Shown: positions 5,805 to 13,546, counted from the stretch's first letter. The stretch: 16,113 nucleotides of DNA from UBA5972 sp964588725 (GCA_964588725.1 CAZPQL010000064.1:1-16113), one strand, 5' to 3'. The notes: generated by a model not told the origin, from the letters alone. Translations and numbers: made by a program.

Positions 5805-6665
5805 TTAACGGGCATCAAGAGCGTCCGCGATCAGCCGGTCGAATTCGGCGGGGGTTTTGATGCGGGCCACGTCGGTTGCATCGACCGTCACACCAAAATT
5901 TTCGGCCATGGCGCGGTAACGCGGTAAGCGATGGTCCAGCGCACGCCGATACGCAAACCGCATGAAGTCATCCGGATCAACGTCGCCTTCTTGCACGTTG
6001 TTATCACTTAAATAATCGCTCCAAAGCTGCGTCAGAAAATCAGGTCCGAAATACATCGGCTTGGGCGCGCAGGCGAACCGCGCTTCCAGTTCTTCGGCGT
6101 GCTCAGCCCCACCTTTGATCCAGACCAGAAGCAGATGATCAACCAGAGTTTTCAAAACCGGATCTGCGGCGTTTTCAGGGTCTACGACCTCGCAGATCGA
6201 CCCGCCGGTGTCGCAAACGAAATGCGCATAGTCGTATAGGTTTTGGGCGCGCGCAATGAACGGCACGGCGTCCACGAGCGCCGAAATTTCGGCGTCGCGG
6301 TGCTGTTCCTGACGGCGTGCATATTCGGCAAAGGGTATGCCGCCTTTTGTGGCGTCGCCCGGTTTTCCCATATAGGTCGACAGCGGCGCCAGATTATCAA
6401 AGGTGATGTTTGACCCCATATAGATACTGTCGCTGCGCAAAAGATTCGCCAGAAACGGGTTGCGCATGGCCTCGGACTTGAAATTATCGACGATATGTTC
6501 GCCCATGTAACGCGTGCCGATGCGGTAATCGACGCTGTAGTGGAACCAGTCGCCTGTGGCACGCAACGTGTTGGAAAGATGGGTTTTTCCAAGCCCCGAC
6601 ATCCCAAACAACAACACGCGTTTGCGCGGTGCGGCCATCCAGTCCTGTTTGCGTTTGTAAATCAT
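5805..6665 (-). CDS. P-loop ATPase of unknown function
   Basis: This is a 286-residue protein. The Walker A motif GMSGLGKT at residues 21-28 follows a beta strand (RKRVLLF). A Walker B-like strand ending in Asp152 is visible (HFVCDTGGS). The rest is polar and well conserved in style, with motifs such as WFHYSVDYRIGTRYMGEHI (41-59) and PLSTYMGKPGDATKGGIPF. There is no membrane segment. I recognise it as a protein found in Rhodobacteraceae and usually named only 'ATPase'. The overall look, with a P-loop near the N terminus of a single compact domain, could suit a nucleoside/nucleotide kinase-like fold. The ATG at 6665 has an AGGGAC ribosome binding site. The gene sits between an EamA permease and metA, so its role may relate to amino acid or sulfur metabolism, but that is only context. 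Confidence 0.72.
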   Translation of the reverse strand: MIYKRKQDWMAAPRKRVLLFGMSGLGKTHLSNTLRATGDWFHYSVDYRIGTRYMGEHIVDNFKSEAMRNPFLANLLRSDSIYMGSNITFDNLAPLSTYMGKPGDATKGGIPFAEYARRQEQHRDAEISALVDAVPFIARAQNLYDYAHFVCDTGGSICEVVDPENAADPVLKTLVDHLLLVWIKGGAEHAEELEARFACAPKPMYFGPDFLTQLWSDYLSDNNVQEGDVDPDDFMRFAYRRALDHRLPRYRAMAENFGVTVDATDVARIKTPAEFDRLIADALDAR

Positions 6666-6701
6666 CGCGCGCTGTCCCTGCCTTTTATGCGGCTTAACCG
6701 A

Positions 6702-7586
6702 TTACGCCGTCTGTGACAAACGCCGCTCGGCAGAAATATTTGCCAGATTGGCGCTTAGGATCACAACTGCCCCCAACAGAACCGGCCATTCAAGCGCTTC
6801 GCCATAAAACAACAATCCGATCACGGCAATAATTGGCAGGCGGATAAAGTCCATGGGCGACACGATGATGGCCGGTGCAAGACGCAGCGCTGTGGTGATG
6901 CAGAAATGCGCAAATAACCCGGCAATTCCGATCACGATCACCAGAGGCCACGCCGATGCGGTCGGCCAGCTCATGGACCCGTTTAACGCCACCGCGATCA
7001 GCCCGAATGCAGCCTGCATAACCGTCAACCAGAACAGAATGCAGGTAATCGTGTGGCGGCGGGTCAATAATTTGGTAAAAATAACGGAAACGGCAAACCC
7101 GATCGCAGCACCGGCACCGGCGGCCATACCGGGGTGGAATGCAACGAACCCGGGCCGCGCCACCAGTAGAATGCCAATAAATCCCATCGCCGCCGCCGTG
7201 ACGCGGGTTTTTGTCAGCTGTTCCGCCAAAATCAGCGGCGCAAACAGTGCCACCCAGACGGGTGAAGAAAATTCAAAAACGAAAAGCTGGGCAAATGGGA
7301 TCACGGTGACCGCATAGAACCATAGGTTTTGCCCGGCGAAATGTCCCAGGTTGCGCACCATGTGCAGGCGCATGTCGGTGGTCCTGATCTGGTGCAGCGT
7401 ACCGCTCACGCCGCCAACCGCAAGCACCACAGCGATTCCGATGATCGAGCGGTATGTCATCAGCTCGAACGTATTCAGCTCTACCGCGATTTCCCGCCCC
7501 GCGACGGCCATTGACGTGAACGAGGCAACAGCGCCCATCATCCACAGTGCGGCCTTGACGGGTTGTGATTTGGCGGGTGCGGTCAT
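6702..7586 (-). CDS. EamA/DMT superfamily transporter
   Basis: This is a 294-residue integral membrane protein with about ten hydrophobic helices in two tandem EamA repeats. The second repeat starts near residue 150 with GMAAGAGAAIGFAVSVIFTKLL. Members of this superfamily export amino acids, nucleobases or other metabolites. Features typical of the family are YRSIIGI, the FAQLFVFEFSSPVWVALFAPLIL helix, and the C-terminal MDFIRLPIIAVIGLLFYGE helix. The start ATG overlaps the stop of the ABM gene by four bases (ATGA), so the two are translationally coupled. The substrate is unknown; the placing between guaA and metA does not decide it. Confidence 0.87.
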   Translation of the reverse strand: MTAPAKSQPVKAALWMMGAVASFTSMAVAGREIAVELNTFELMTYRSIIGIAVVLAVGGVSGTLHQIRTTDMRLHMVRNLGHFAGQNLWFYAVTVIPFAQLFVFEFSSPVWVALFAPLILAEQLTKTRVTAAAMGFIGILLVARPGFVAFHPGMAAGAGAAIGFAVSVIFTKLLTRRHTITCILFWLTVMQAAFGLIAVALNGSMSWPTASAWPLVIVIGIAGLFAHFCITTALRLAPAIIVSPMDFIRLPIIAVIGLLFYGEALEWPVLLGAVVILSANLANISAERRLSQTA

Positions 7587-7870
7587 TCCTCGGTCCAGCT
7601 GGTATAGACGCGCAGAAAGCCGGCCGAAAATACGCCCCAGTCAGAGTCCCTGACCCGCGCCTGATGGGCGTCAAATGCGGTCTGATCTTCAAAAATCTCG
7701 TGTACCGCAAACCGCCCGGCCGTATCCGGGTCTGGCGCAACGATAAATTTCAGGCATCCGTCTTCGGCGCGCGAAAGCTGTGTATGCAGGTCCAGATGCT
7801 GTTTCATCGCATCCAGCTTATCAAGCGGCACGTGTATCGCGCCACGCAGATGGACGTTGCCGCGCGCCAC
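7583..7870 (-). CDS. ABM-fold (antibiotic biosynthesis monooxygenase-like) small protein
   Basis: This is a 95-residue protein with the dimeric alpha+beta barrel (ABM) pattern: a first strand (NVHLRGAIHV), a helix (LDKLDAMKQHLDLHTQLSRAEDGC), strands (KFIVAPD, RFAVHEIFED), a second helix (TAFDAHQARV) and a last strand. His29 and Glu58 (VHEIFED) lie where such proteins often have conserved residues. Relatives include quinol monooxygenases and YgiN-like proteins. I chose the GTG at 7870 as start. It shares one base with the guaA TAG, has GGGA just upstream, and gives the full domain with no extra sequence. The frame is open much further upstream, but only across guaA coding sequence. The substrate is unknown. 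Confidence 0.75.
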   Translation of the reverse strand: MARGNVHLRGAIHVPLDKLDAMKQHLDLHTQLSRAEDGCLKFIVAPDPDTAGRFAVHEIFEDQTAFDAHQARVRDSDWGVFSAGFLRVYTSWTEE

Positions 7871-9429
7871 TATTCCCACTCGATCGTGCCGGGTGGCTTG
7901 GAGGTGATGTCGTACGTCACACGGTTGATGCCCGGTACCTCGTTGATGATACGCGTAGCGGTTTCGCCCAGAAATTCGTGACTGAACGGATAATAATCGG
8001 CGGTCATACCATCGACCGAAGTGACCGCGCGCAGCGCGCAAGCAAAATCGTAGGTGCGTCCGTCTCCCATCACCCCCACCGTGCGCACCGGCAGGATGGC
8101 GACAAAGGCCTGCCAGATGTCGTTGTAAAGCCCGTGCGCCCGGATTTGATCCATGTAAACCGCATCGGCCTTGCGCAGGATCTCGATTTTCTCACGGGTG
8201 ATCTCGCCGGGGCAGCGGATGGCCAGTCCGGGGCCGGGGAAGGGGTGGCGGCCAATAAACCTTGCCGGCAAGCCAAGTTCGCGACCCAAAACACGCACTT
8301 CGTCCTTGAACAATTCGCGCAGGGGTTCGACCAGTTGCATATTCATACGCGCGGGCAAGCCGCCGACGTTGTGGTGGCTTTTGATGGTTTCTGACGGGCC
8401 ACCTGAAAAGCTGACGCTTTCGATCACGTCGGGATACAGGGTGCCCTGGGCCAGAAATTTGGCACCGCCCACTGATTTTGCGTGTTTTTCGAACACATCG
8501 ATAAACAATCCACCTATGATTTTCCGCTTTGTTTCCGGATCAGAAACAGTATCGAGGTTGCCGAGGAACAATTCGCTTTCGTCCGCATGGATAAGTGGAA
8601 TATTATAGGTGTCGCGGAACATGGTCAGCACTTCGTCCGCCTCGCCCTGACGCATCAGTCCGGTATCAACAAAAACGCAGGTAAGCTGATCGCCGATGGC
8701 TTGGTGAATCAGGACCGCGGCCACCGAGCTGTCCACACCTCCCGACAGGCCGCAAATCACCTTTTCATCGCCCACCTGCCCACGGATCGCCGCGATGGCC
8801 TGATCTTTGTAGGCTTCCATCGTCCAGTCGCCGCTAAAGCCCGCCATGGCCACGAAATTTGCGTACAGCACGGCACCTTTTGGCGTGTGATGCACTTCGG
8901 GGTGGAACTGAACGGCGTAAAATCGCCGTTTTTCATCGGCGGTGATGGCGAACGGCGCATTGGGAGAGGTGCCGTAGACCTGAAAACCCGGGGCGATTTC
9001 GCTGACGTGGTCACCGTGACTCATCCAGACCTGTTCGTCGCTGCCGTCAAACCAGCCGTCCAGCAATGGCAGGTCGGACTCTTTTTTTACAAAAGCGCGG
9101 CCAAATTCGGCGGTGCCGTGACCGCGCTCGACTTTACCGCCCAGCACCTGCATCATGACCTGCTGCCCATAACAAATCCCCAAGACCGGAACACCGAAAT
9201 CAAACAGCGATTCCGGTGGCCTGGGCGCGTCCGCGTCAAAAACCGACGCCGGGCCGCCCGACAGAATAACGGCCCTTGGCGCGAAATCCGACAGAAAGGC
9301 ATCGGTCACTTTCTGGTATGGATGGATCTCACAATAGACGTTCAATTCGCGCAGACGTCGCGCAATCAACTGCGTCACCTGCGATCCAAAATCGATGATC
9401 AACAGGCGGTCGTGTTCGGCGTTTTTCAT
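7870..9429 (-). CDS. guaA: GMP synthase (glutamine-hydrolysing)
   Basis: This enzyme converts XMP, glutamine and ATP to GMP, the last step of guanine nucleotide synthesis. It has 519 residues, the standard length. The N-terminal glutamine amidotransferase has Cys86 (GICYGQQ) with His176 and Glu178 (FHPEV). The ATP pyrophosphatase domain carries the PP-loop SGGVDSS at 229-235. The C-terminal dimerisation domain has RHPFPGPGLAIRCPGE and ends in YDITSKPPGTIEWE, the canonical C terminus. The ATG at 9429 is the family start; its ribosome binding site is weak (GCAGAG). It is first in a tightly packed minus-strand series running on to metA. Confidence 0.97.
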   Translation of the reverse strand: MKNAEHDRLLIIDFGSQVTQLIARRLRELNVYCEIHPYQKVTDAFLSDFAPRAVILSGGPASVFDADAPRPPESLFDFGVPVLGICYGQQVMMQVLGGKVERGHGTAEFGRAFVKKESDLPLLDGWFDGSDEQVWMSHGDHVSEIAPGFQVYGTSPNAPFAITADEKRRFYAVQFHPEVHHTPKGAVLYANFVAMAGFSGDWTMEAYKDQAIAAIRGQVGDEKVICGLSGGVDSSVAAVLIHQAIGDQLTCVFVDTGLMRQGEADEVLTMFRDTYNIPLIHADESELFLGNLDTVSDPETKRKIIGGLFIDVFEKHAKSVGGAKFLAQGTLYPDVIESVSFSGGPSETIKSHHNVGGLPARMNMQLVEPLRELFKDEVRVLGRELGLPARFIGRHPFPGPGLAIRCPGEITREKIEILRKADAVYMDQIRAHGLYNDIWQAFVAILPVRTVGVMGDGRTYDFACALRAVTSVDGMTADYYPFSHEFLGETATRIINEVPGINRVTYDITSKPPGTIEWE

Positions 9430-9488
9430 GACTCTGCACTACGTTTGCGGGCTGAATTGCGCAAGTGCCCTGGCGTGCGAATGTCGCT

Positions 9489-9516
9489 TTGCGCTGTAAC
9501 AGGGCGTAATTATGAC
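9489..9516 (+). promoter_or_regulatory. Possible promoter of the mttB-like gene
   Basis: TTGCGC (9489-9494) and TATGAC (9511-9516) are 16 bases apart in the 166-base divergent gap between guaA and the mttB-like gene. The same AT-rich spot gives CATAAT on the minus strand (9509-9514), a possible guaA -10 box, so divergent promoters may overlap. Both calls are weak. Confidence 0.3.
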
Positions 9517-9595
9517 CCGCAGATCGCACGATACCCATTACAAGTCGGGCAATCGGATCACGACGACACTTTTTAACGGATAGCAAAGGCGCAAG

Positions 9596-11143
9596 ATGTC
9601 CCCAGCAGACCTGTCTCCCAGACGTAAACGCGGCGGCGGCGGTGCCGCGCGACGTGCCGAGCGCACAGCGCCGCGGCTGGAAGCAGCGCGTTTCATCACC
9701 CGTAACATTCCAAATTTTGAAATTCTGAACGCAGAGGCGCTGGAAATTATCGAGACCAACGCCGAAACCGTTCTCGAAGAAATTGGCGTCAATTTTCTGG
9801 ACAACCCGGCTGCGCTGGAATTGTGGCGCAACGCCGGTGCAACGATCGAGGGCGAGCGCGTGCATATTCCGCGCGGACTGGCGCGTAAACTATGTGCCAC
9901 CGCACCGTCGTGCTATACGCAACACGCGCGCAATCCCGAACGAAATGTGGAAATTGGCGGTCCAAATATGGTGTTGGCACCTGTCTACGGGCCGCCCTTT
10001 GTGCGGAGCGCCACCGGTGGACGCCGCTACGCCACGATCAGTGATTTTCAGGATTTCGTACGCCTGACATATATGTCGAAATACCTTCACCATTCGGGCG
10101 GTACGGTGTGTGAGCCAACCGATGTTGCAGTGAACAAGCGCCATCTGGATATGCTTTACGCGCATATGACGCTTAGCGACAAACCCTACATGGGGTCGGT
10201 GACCGAGCCCGTCCGGGCCGCCGATTCGGTGAAAATGTCCGAGATATTGTTTGGTGCCGATTTCGTGCGTGAAAACACGGTGATGACCTCGCTCATCAAT
10301 ATCAATTCCCCGCTGACGTTTGACAGCATCATGATGGGGGCGCTTGAGGTCTACGCCCGCGCCAATCAGGGCTGTATCATTTCGCCTTTTATCGTTGGCG
10401 GGGCCATGGCCCCGGTTTCGGTGGCGGGTACGCTGACGCAGGTATTGGCCGAGGCCATGGCGGGGATCGCCTATTCGCAGCTTGTCCGGGCCGGTGCGCC
10501 GGTGATCTTTGGCGCGTTCGTGACGTCGATTGACATGAATTCAGGTGCACCGACATTTGGCACGCCCGAAGCGTCGAAAATTCTCTACGGTGCCGGGCAA
10601 TTGGCGCGACGTCTGGGATTACCTTTCCGTTCCGGCGGGGCGTTGTGCGGCTCAAAGCTTCCGGACGCGCAGGCTGGCTATGAAACCGCCAATACACTGA
10701 ACGCTGCTTTGCTGGGTGGTGTGAATTTTTGTCTGCACGCCGCCGGTTGGCTTGAAGGCGGATTGGTGGCCAGTTTTGAAAAATTCGTCATCGACGCTGA
10801 CCAGCTGGGTGTGCTGCATTCGGTAGCCGAAGGCGTCGATGCGTCCGAAGACGCTCAGGCCATGGGCGCCATTCACGAAGTTGGCCCGGGGGGGCACTAT
10901 TTGGGTTGCGCGCATACGCAGCGCAATTTCAAATCGGCATTCTGGCGCAGCCATGTGCTTGACTACCGGCCCTTCGAGACATGGGAAGAAGACGGCGCCA
11001 AGGACACGATGGCGCTGGCAACTGCGCGCGTAGATCGCATGTTGGATGAATACGTCCAACCCGATATTGATGTCGCGATCGACCTTGGGTTGAAGGAATT
11101 CATGACCGAACGCAAAGAAAGCGAACCGGACGCCTTTGTTTAG
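9596..11143 (+). CDS. MttB-superfamily methyltransferase (non-pyrrolysine trimethylamine methyltransferase family)
   Basis: This is a 515-residue protein of the trimethylamine methyltransferase (MttB) superfamily. Family members move a methyl group from a quaternary or tertiary amine to a corrinoid protein. Archaeal-type MttB needs pyrrolysine encoded by an in-frame TAG. Here the frame is uninterrupted, so this is a non-pyrrolysine homologue, like the glycine betaine demethylase MtgB. The N terminus is basic and Gly/Arg-rich (RRKRGGGGAARRAERTAPR), as in many Rhodobacteraceae homologues. The body has motifs such as EEIGVNFLDNPAALELW, SGGTVCEPTDV, ISPFIVGGAMAPVSVAGTL and SFEKFVIDADQLG. The ATG at 9596 has an AAGG-type ribosome binding site. 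No corrinoid protein, corrinoid reactivase or second methyltransferase is in the window, so the partner and substrate are unknown. Confidence 0.88.
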   Translation: MSPADLSPRRKRGGGGAARRAERTAPRLEAARFITRNIPNFEILNAEALEIIETNAETVLEEIGVNFLDNPAALELWRNAGATIEGERVHIPRGLARKLCATAPSCYTQHARNPERNVEIGGPNMVLAPVYGPPFVRSATGGRRYATISDFQDFVRLTYMSKYLHHSGGTVCEPTDVAVNKRHLDMLYAHMTLSDKPYMGSVTEPVRAADSVKMSEILFGADFVRENTVMTSLININSPLTFDSIMMGALEVYARANQGCIISPFIVGGAMAPVSVAGTLTQVLAEAMAGIAYSQLVRAGAPVIFGAFVTSIDMNSGAPTFGTPEASKILYGAGQLARRLGLPFRSGGALCGSKLPDAQAGYETANTLNAALLGGVNFCLHAAGWLEGGLVASFEKFVIDADQLGVLHSVAEGVDASEDAQAMGAIHEVGPGGHYLGCAHTQRNFKSAFWRSHVLDYRPFETWEEDGAKDTMALATARVDRMLDEYVQPDIDVAIDLGLKEFMTERKESEPDAFV

Positions 11144-11144
11144 A

Positions 11145-11444
11145 TCAGGTTTCGGTGGCACTTTTATGGCGGGCGATCAAGGCGGTTTCACCGATCAGTG
11201 CCACTAGTATATCCACGTGACGTCCGATCGAATAATTGCGGTCTTTGTCCAGCCGTGCCTGTTCAAGGTCGTCTTCCTGCGCCATCAGATTTTCCACCGC
11301 GCAAACCGGCGACATCAGGCGCTGCGACCTTGTCAAACGCTTGAGATCACGTTCTCTTTTATAGTTTCGCACACCTAACCGCGCCGCGCGTATCAATAAT
11401 TTTGGCCGCTTGGTCATCCGAAATATTCTTACAAGTTCACTCAT
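11145..11444 (-). CDS. DUF6477 family protein
   Basis: This is a 99-residue basic protein that I recognise as DUF6477, a family seen in Rhodobacterales and of unknown function. Visible features are RPKLLIRAARLGVRNYKRERDLKRLTR near the N terminus, an acidic central helix (VENLMAQEDDLEQARLDKDR) and SIGRHVDILVALIGETALIAR at the end. No membrane segment or catalytic motif is visible. The ATG at 11444 is preceded by AGAGGGAA. It is divergent from the DUF6456 gene across a 201-base control region, and its stop lies one base from the stop of the mttB-like gene. The pairing suggests that the two DUF genes act together, but the role is not known. Confidence 0.75.
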   Translation of the reverse strand: MSELVRIFRMTKRPKLLIRAARLGVRNYKRERDLKRLTRSQRLMSPVCAVENLMAQEDDLEQARLDKDRNYSIGRHVDILVALIGETALIARHKSATET

Positions 11445-11462
11445 GTGTTCCCTCTGATTCCA

Positions 11463-11493
11463 ATTGTACGCCCCAATAGTGACGCGTGATCAA
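11463..11493 (-). promoter_or_regulatory. Putative promoter of the DUF6477 gene
   Basis: On the minus strand, TTGATC (11488-11493) and TACAAT (11463-11468) are 19 bases apart, just upstream of the DUF6477 ribosome binding site. The -10 box is good; the spacing is long. Confidence 0.4.
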
Positions 11494-11530
11494 AGGGTGT
11501 TGCGAGGCCGTTCGTGCGGCGCACGGTGTT

Positions 11531-11600
11531 TTTACGATTGTTTACGAAATGGAAACAATAGTGCGAAATTAGTGAAATTTTAACGAAATAGTAAACAATC
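11531..11600. repeat. AT-rich repeat cluster in the DUF6477/DUF6456 divergent region
   Basis: GATTGTTTAC (11536-11545) and GTAAACAATC (11591-11600) form a perfect 10-bp inverted repeat 45 bases apart. Between and beside them lie a direct repeat (TTTACGATTG then TTTACGAAAT at 11531-11550) and four GAAAT motifs starting at 11546, 11565, 11574 and 11585, at roughly helical spacing. The block is much more AT-rich than its surroundings. It looks like a multi-site operator or curved control region; the divergent DUF6456 protein is a natural candidate binder. Confidence 0.6.
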
Positions 11601-11634
11601 AACTACAGGTTGCACCGGTTGATGTAACTGGCAT

Positions 11635-11638
11635 GGAG
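11635..11638 (+). promoter_or_regulatory. Ribosome binding site that fixes the TTG start of the DUF6456 gene
   Basis: GGAG at 11635-11638 stands seven bases before TTG at 11646-11648. An in-frame TAA at 11625-11627 blocks any earlier start, and no ATG occurs in frame until well inside the conserved region. Confidence 0.6.
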
Positions 11639-11645
11639 CAGCCCG

Positions 11646-12791
11646 TTGGCCCATAGGAACGCGATCGTCCAGGTCCATGACTCTGCAGGAGTCCGGCTGC
11701 CGACCTGGCTTCCCAGGGCCACCAAACATTACATCGAACACACGGTTTCGGGTTTGTCTTTTCGCGCACTTGCACGGCGTCACGGGTGCCATCCGTCAAC
11801 TGTATTGCGGCAGGTCCGTCATATCGAAAACCAACGTGACGATCCGCTTGTGGACGAGGCGCTGGATATTCTGTCGCGCCAGACACGGGCAGTAATCAAA
11901 CCCAGCAAGGACTTTCACAGCATGACCACATCTGTTGCCACGCCATCCTCTGTAAATGACACCGAAATCAATCGCGAAGCCCGGCGAATTTTGCGCCGCT
12001 TGTGCGAGTCCACCGCGTTTCTGATTGTCGGCAAAGACATGGAACAGGCAGTTGTTATGCGGGCGCGCTCTGATAACGGCAAAGCGACACGCACCGCCGT
12101 GGTGGGCCGCCATATTGTGCACGCGTTTGTTTTGCGTGACTGGATTAGCTGTTTTCGAAAGAGAAAAGTCTCGTCGTACGAAATTACGGCGGCGGGGCGC
12201 GCGGCGCTGAAACGGCTTTTGCACGAGGATGCGCAGCGTGGTCAGAACAGCGATGGTTTTGGCGAAGCTCCGTCCAAATTTCAAATGCAGCACTGTGAAT
12301 GGGGCGAACGGCAAGTGGCCTCGACCGACGCGTCATCGGTTAAGTCACATCGATTTAATCTTGCGGAAAGCCCCCTGACGGCACTGGGGCGGCGCAAAGA
12401 TAAAACCGGCAAACCATTTTTGTCGGCAGCCCTGATCGCGGCGGGTGACCGCCTGCGCGAAGATTTTGAACTGGCTCAGATGGGGCCACGCGTCACGCAG
12501 AACTGGGAGCGGTTTTTGACCATGGGTCGCACCGGTAGCGGCAGCGGCGACGGGATTGCCGCAGGACCAAGCGACGCGAGAACCCGCGTTTCCGAGGCGT
12601 TGAGCGAACTCGGCCCGGGACTGGGGGACATCGCCCTGCGGTGTTGCTGCTATATCGAGGGGCTGGAAACGGCAGAGAAACGCATGGGCTGGTCGGCGCG
12701 GTCGGGCAAAATCGTGCTGCGTATCGCGCTGACACGGCTGCGCCGCCACTACGAAACCAGACACGGCAGCGGATCACCGATGATCGGCTAA
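11646..12791 (+). CDS. DUF6456 domain DNA-binding protein (putative transcriptional regulator)
   Basis: This is a 381-residue protein. A helix-turn-helix lies at about residues 36-60 (GLSFRALARRHGCHPSTVLRQVRHIENQRDDPL). A middle part at about 107-192 looks like a winged helix (ILRRLCES.. to YEITAAGRAALKRLL). The C-terminal DUF6456 domain spans about 236-370 (FNLAESPLTALGRRKDKTG.., ..DIALRCCCYIEGLETAEKRMGWSARSGKIVLRIALTRLRRHYE). The two putative DNA-binding parts suggest a regulator; the family's targets are unknown to me. It starts at TTG, with a GGAG ribosome binding site. A hairpin terminator follows the stop. It is divergent from the DUF6477 gene, with which it is probably co-regulated. 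I am confident of the coding call and of DUF6456, less so of the exact domain limits. Confidence 0.82.
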   Translation: MAHRNAIVQVHDSAGVRLPTWLPRATKHYIEHTVSGLSFRALARRHGCHPSTVLRQVRHIENQRDDPLVDEALDILSRQTRAVIKPSKDFHSMTTSVATPSSVNDTEINREARRILRRLCESTAFLIVGKDMEQAVVMRARSDNGKATRTAVVGRHIVHAFVLRDWISCFRKRKVSSYEITAAGRAALKRLLHEDAQRGQNSDGFGEAPSKFQMQHCEWGERQVASTDASSVKSHRFNLAESPLTALGRRKDKTGKPFLSAALIAAGDRLREDFELAQMGPRVTQNWERFLTMGRTGSGSGDGIAAGPSDARTRVSEALSELGPGLGDIALRCCCYIEGLETAEKRMGWSARSGKIVLRIALTRLRRHYETRHGSGSPMIG

Positions 12792-12832
12792 GTATTATGT
12801 GGCACGATCAGGATGCTGGTCGGATACTGACC

Positions 12833-12857
12833 CACGCGGCTTTTCACCGCGTGTTTT
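12833..12857 (+). terminator. Rho-independent terminator of the DUF6456 gene
   Basis: CACGCGG (12833-12839) pairs with CCGCGTG (12847-12853) around a 7-base loop and is followed by TTTT. It lies 41 bases after the DUF6456 stop codon. The downstream arm overlaps the last codons and stop of the convergent hydrolase gene, so one element serves the end of both genes. Confidence 0.8.
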
Positions 12858-13497
12858 CAGTCATCCGTCGTCGCACATAGCTGTCCACCGACCCGATCAT
12901 GGTTTCCATATGCGGGGGTTCAAAGAAATGGCCGGCGCCTTCGACGACTTCGTGGGTGATGGTTATGCCTTTTTGTTCGTGCAGCTTTTCGACCAGACCC
13001 TCGACATCGCTGGTCGGCACGACGCGGTCAGCGGACCCGTTGATGATCAATCCCGACGAAGGGCACGGGGCCAGAAAGCTGAAGTCATACCTGTTGGCGT
13101 TTGGAGCCACGGTGATAAAGCCGGAAATTTCCGGGCGGCGCATCAAAAGCTGCATGCCGATCCACGACCCGAACGAAAATCCGGCCACCCAGCAATGTTT
13201 GGCGTTCGGATTGAGGTGCTGCAAATAATCCAGCGCAGCGGCTGCATCGGACAACTCGCCGATCCCCTGATCGTATTCGCCCTGACTGCGCCCCACTCCA
13301 CGAAAATTGAACCGCAGCACCGTAAAACCCATGTTATGAAAACAATAGTGCAGATTGTAGACCACTTTGTTGTTCATGGTGCCGCCGAATTGCGGGTGCG
13401 GGTGCAGGATGATCGCGATCGGCGCGTCCTTGGCTTTTTGCGGGTGATAGCGGCCTTCCAGACGTCCATCGGGACCGGGAAAAATGACTTCGGGCAT
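12844..13497 (-). CDS. Alpha/beta hydrolase, COG2945-like
   Basis: This is a 217-residue compact alpha/beta hydrolase. The oxyanion-hole strand has the family-typical ILHPHPQFGGTMNNKVV segment (30-46), followed by LRFNFRGVGRSQGEYDQG. The nucleophile elbow is GFSFGS with Ser108, the acid Asp157 (GSADRVVP) and the base His190 (GAGHFF). No signal peptide or membrane helix is present, so it is cytoplasmic. Proteins of this type are annotated as putative esterases or dienelactone hydrolase-like enzymes, and the natural substrate is unknown. The ATG at 13497 has GGAG about 11 bases upstream. It is divergent from the iscR-suf operon across 172 bases, but nothing shows a functional link. Confidence 0.87.
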   Translation of the reverse strand: MPEVIFPGPDGRLEGRYHPQKAKDAPIAIILHPHPQFGGTMNNKVVYNLHYCFHNMGFTVLRFNFRGVGRSQGEYDQGIGELSDAAAALDYLQHLNPNAKHCWVAGFSFGSWIGMQLLMRRPEISGFITVAPNANRYDFSFLAPCPSSGLIINGSADRVVPTSDVEGLVEKLHEQKGITITHEVVEGAGHFFEPPHMETMIGSVDSYVRRRMTENTR

Positions 13498-13546
13498 AAA
13501 TCTGCTGACTCCGGTCGGGCGGGGTTTCTGTGGTGTGTATCAATAC

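Noticed and set aside
8482..9576. A 364-codon open frame on the plus strand opposite guaA
   Set aside because: It lies antisense to the clearly real guaA, has no recognisable domains, and its length follows from codon bias in a GC-rich gene.
9596..11143. In-frame TAG (pyrrolysine) in the mttB-like gene
   Set aside because: The frame is open from ATG to the terminal TAG at 11141-11143 with family-like sequence on to the end, so no recoded stop is present.
11513..11530. Hairpin CGTGC-GGC-GCACG followed by a short T run
   Set aside because: It looks like a terminator for the plus strand, but no transcript is expected to enter from that side; the stem has only 5 bp.
11580..11594. CtrA-like box TTAA-N7-GTAA ahead of the DUF6456 gene
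   Set aside because: One half-site is imperfect and the region is AT-rich, so chance is likely; it is not enough to claim cell-cycle control.
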